Shown here piece after piece: positions 12,898 to 13,024 of a stretch of 13,024 nucleotides of DNA (position 1 is its first letter; each line of letters opens with the position of its first letter). Under the pieces are notes generated by a model. It saw nothing but the letters and a program-made list of their open reading frames with translations. It ran no database searches and was not told where the DNA came from. Origin of the DNA: Oscillospiraceae bacterium. GTDB taxonomy: Bacteria > Bacillota > Clostridia > Oscillospirales > Oscillospiraceae. The stretch lies in contig SVKT01000036.1 in assembly GCA_015068335.1 (NCBI GenBank), positions 1 through 13,024 on the forward strand. Reading direction: 5' to 3'. A program made the translations under genes and the position numbers.

Positions 12898-13024
12898 ATG
12901 AAACGACAACGGAGATGCCTCTTCCCGCTCCTGTGCGGCGTGCTGCTCTGGTTTCTGGCGGATGCGGAGGGCGTCCGTGCCGCCGCCGGTGACGGTCTGC
13001 GCCTGTGCGCCCGTTCGGTGATCC
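12898..13024 (+). CDS. ylbJ: 5' end of a membrane protein, probably sporulation protein YlbJ
   Basis: The frame opens at ATG 12898 and runs off the right edge after 42 codons. The ATG at 12892 is in another frame and stops at once, so it is not the start. A GGTGA (12889-12893) lies 4 nt before the chosen ATG. The protein begins with a basic stretch MKRQRR, a hydrophobic helix (about 8-20), then the segment GDGLRLCARSVI. This resembles the start of YlbJ-type sporulation integral membrane proteins, in which a similar segment continues into PALFPF. The missing rest prevents certainty; any nucleoside-recognition-domain membrane protein is possible. The divergent layout with yqfC and the sigma-E-like promoter support a sporulation role. 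Confidence 0.55.
   Translation, partial: MKRQRRCLFPLLCGVLLWFLADAEGVRAAAGDGLRLCARSVI

Noticed and set aside
1..13024. CRISPR arrays, tRNA genes, phage or defence islands
   Set aside because: No regularly spaced repeats, no cloverleaf-like sequence, and every long gene belongs to a recognised housekeeping, transport or sporulation family.

Overview
The window looks like chromosomal DNA from a spore-forming, GC-rich (roughly 60% by eye) Clostridia member of the Oscillospiraceae type. Support comes from the sporulation genes yqfC, yqfD and a likely ylbJ, Gram-positive Shine-Dalgarno sites, a LeuT-family transporter and an MreB-type actin. This lineage call is inference from gene content. I found no CRISPR array, tRNA, rRNA, transposase, phage gene or recognisable defence system.

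Left part (1-4088): a truncated gene end with a Pro/Thr/Glu-rich tail, then a 68-aa zinc-ribbon gene and cytidine deaminase (cdd) read rightward. They end at a bidirectional terminator shared with a leftward gene fusing a DUF2156/LPG-type domain to a GNAT acetyltransferase. A 204-bp AT-richer gap holds divergent promoters for that fusion and for a rightward NSS sodium-dependent transporter, which ends at a strong terminator.

Middle (4089-6934): an mreB-family gene with its own sigma-A promoter, comF, and a small XRE-type regulator gene all read leftward. The regulator frame is broken by an amber codon at codon 7 and overlaps comF by ATGA. Beyond it lies a gene-free stretch of about 630 bp (6303-6934) packed with inverted repeats.

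Right part (6935-13024): a compact leftward run yqfC-yqfD-phoH-ybeY-(69-aa two-TM protein)-(107-aa membrane-anchored protein)-recD2, with overlaps or short gaps. It combines sporulation, 16S rRNA maturation/RNA metabolism and DNA-end processing. A probable sigma-E promoter precedes yqfC, and a rightward gene resembling ylbJ diverges from it at the window edge.

The most unexpected signal is compositional. By manual scan the palindrome CATG occurs once and AGCT twice in 13 kb, where about 45 of each would be expected from base composition. Synonymous codons appear chosen to avoid them. The other leading observations are the amber codon in the XRE gene, the palindrome cluster, and the back-to-back sigma-E-like promoters.
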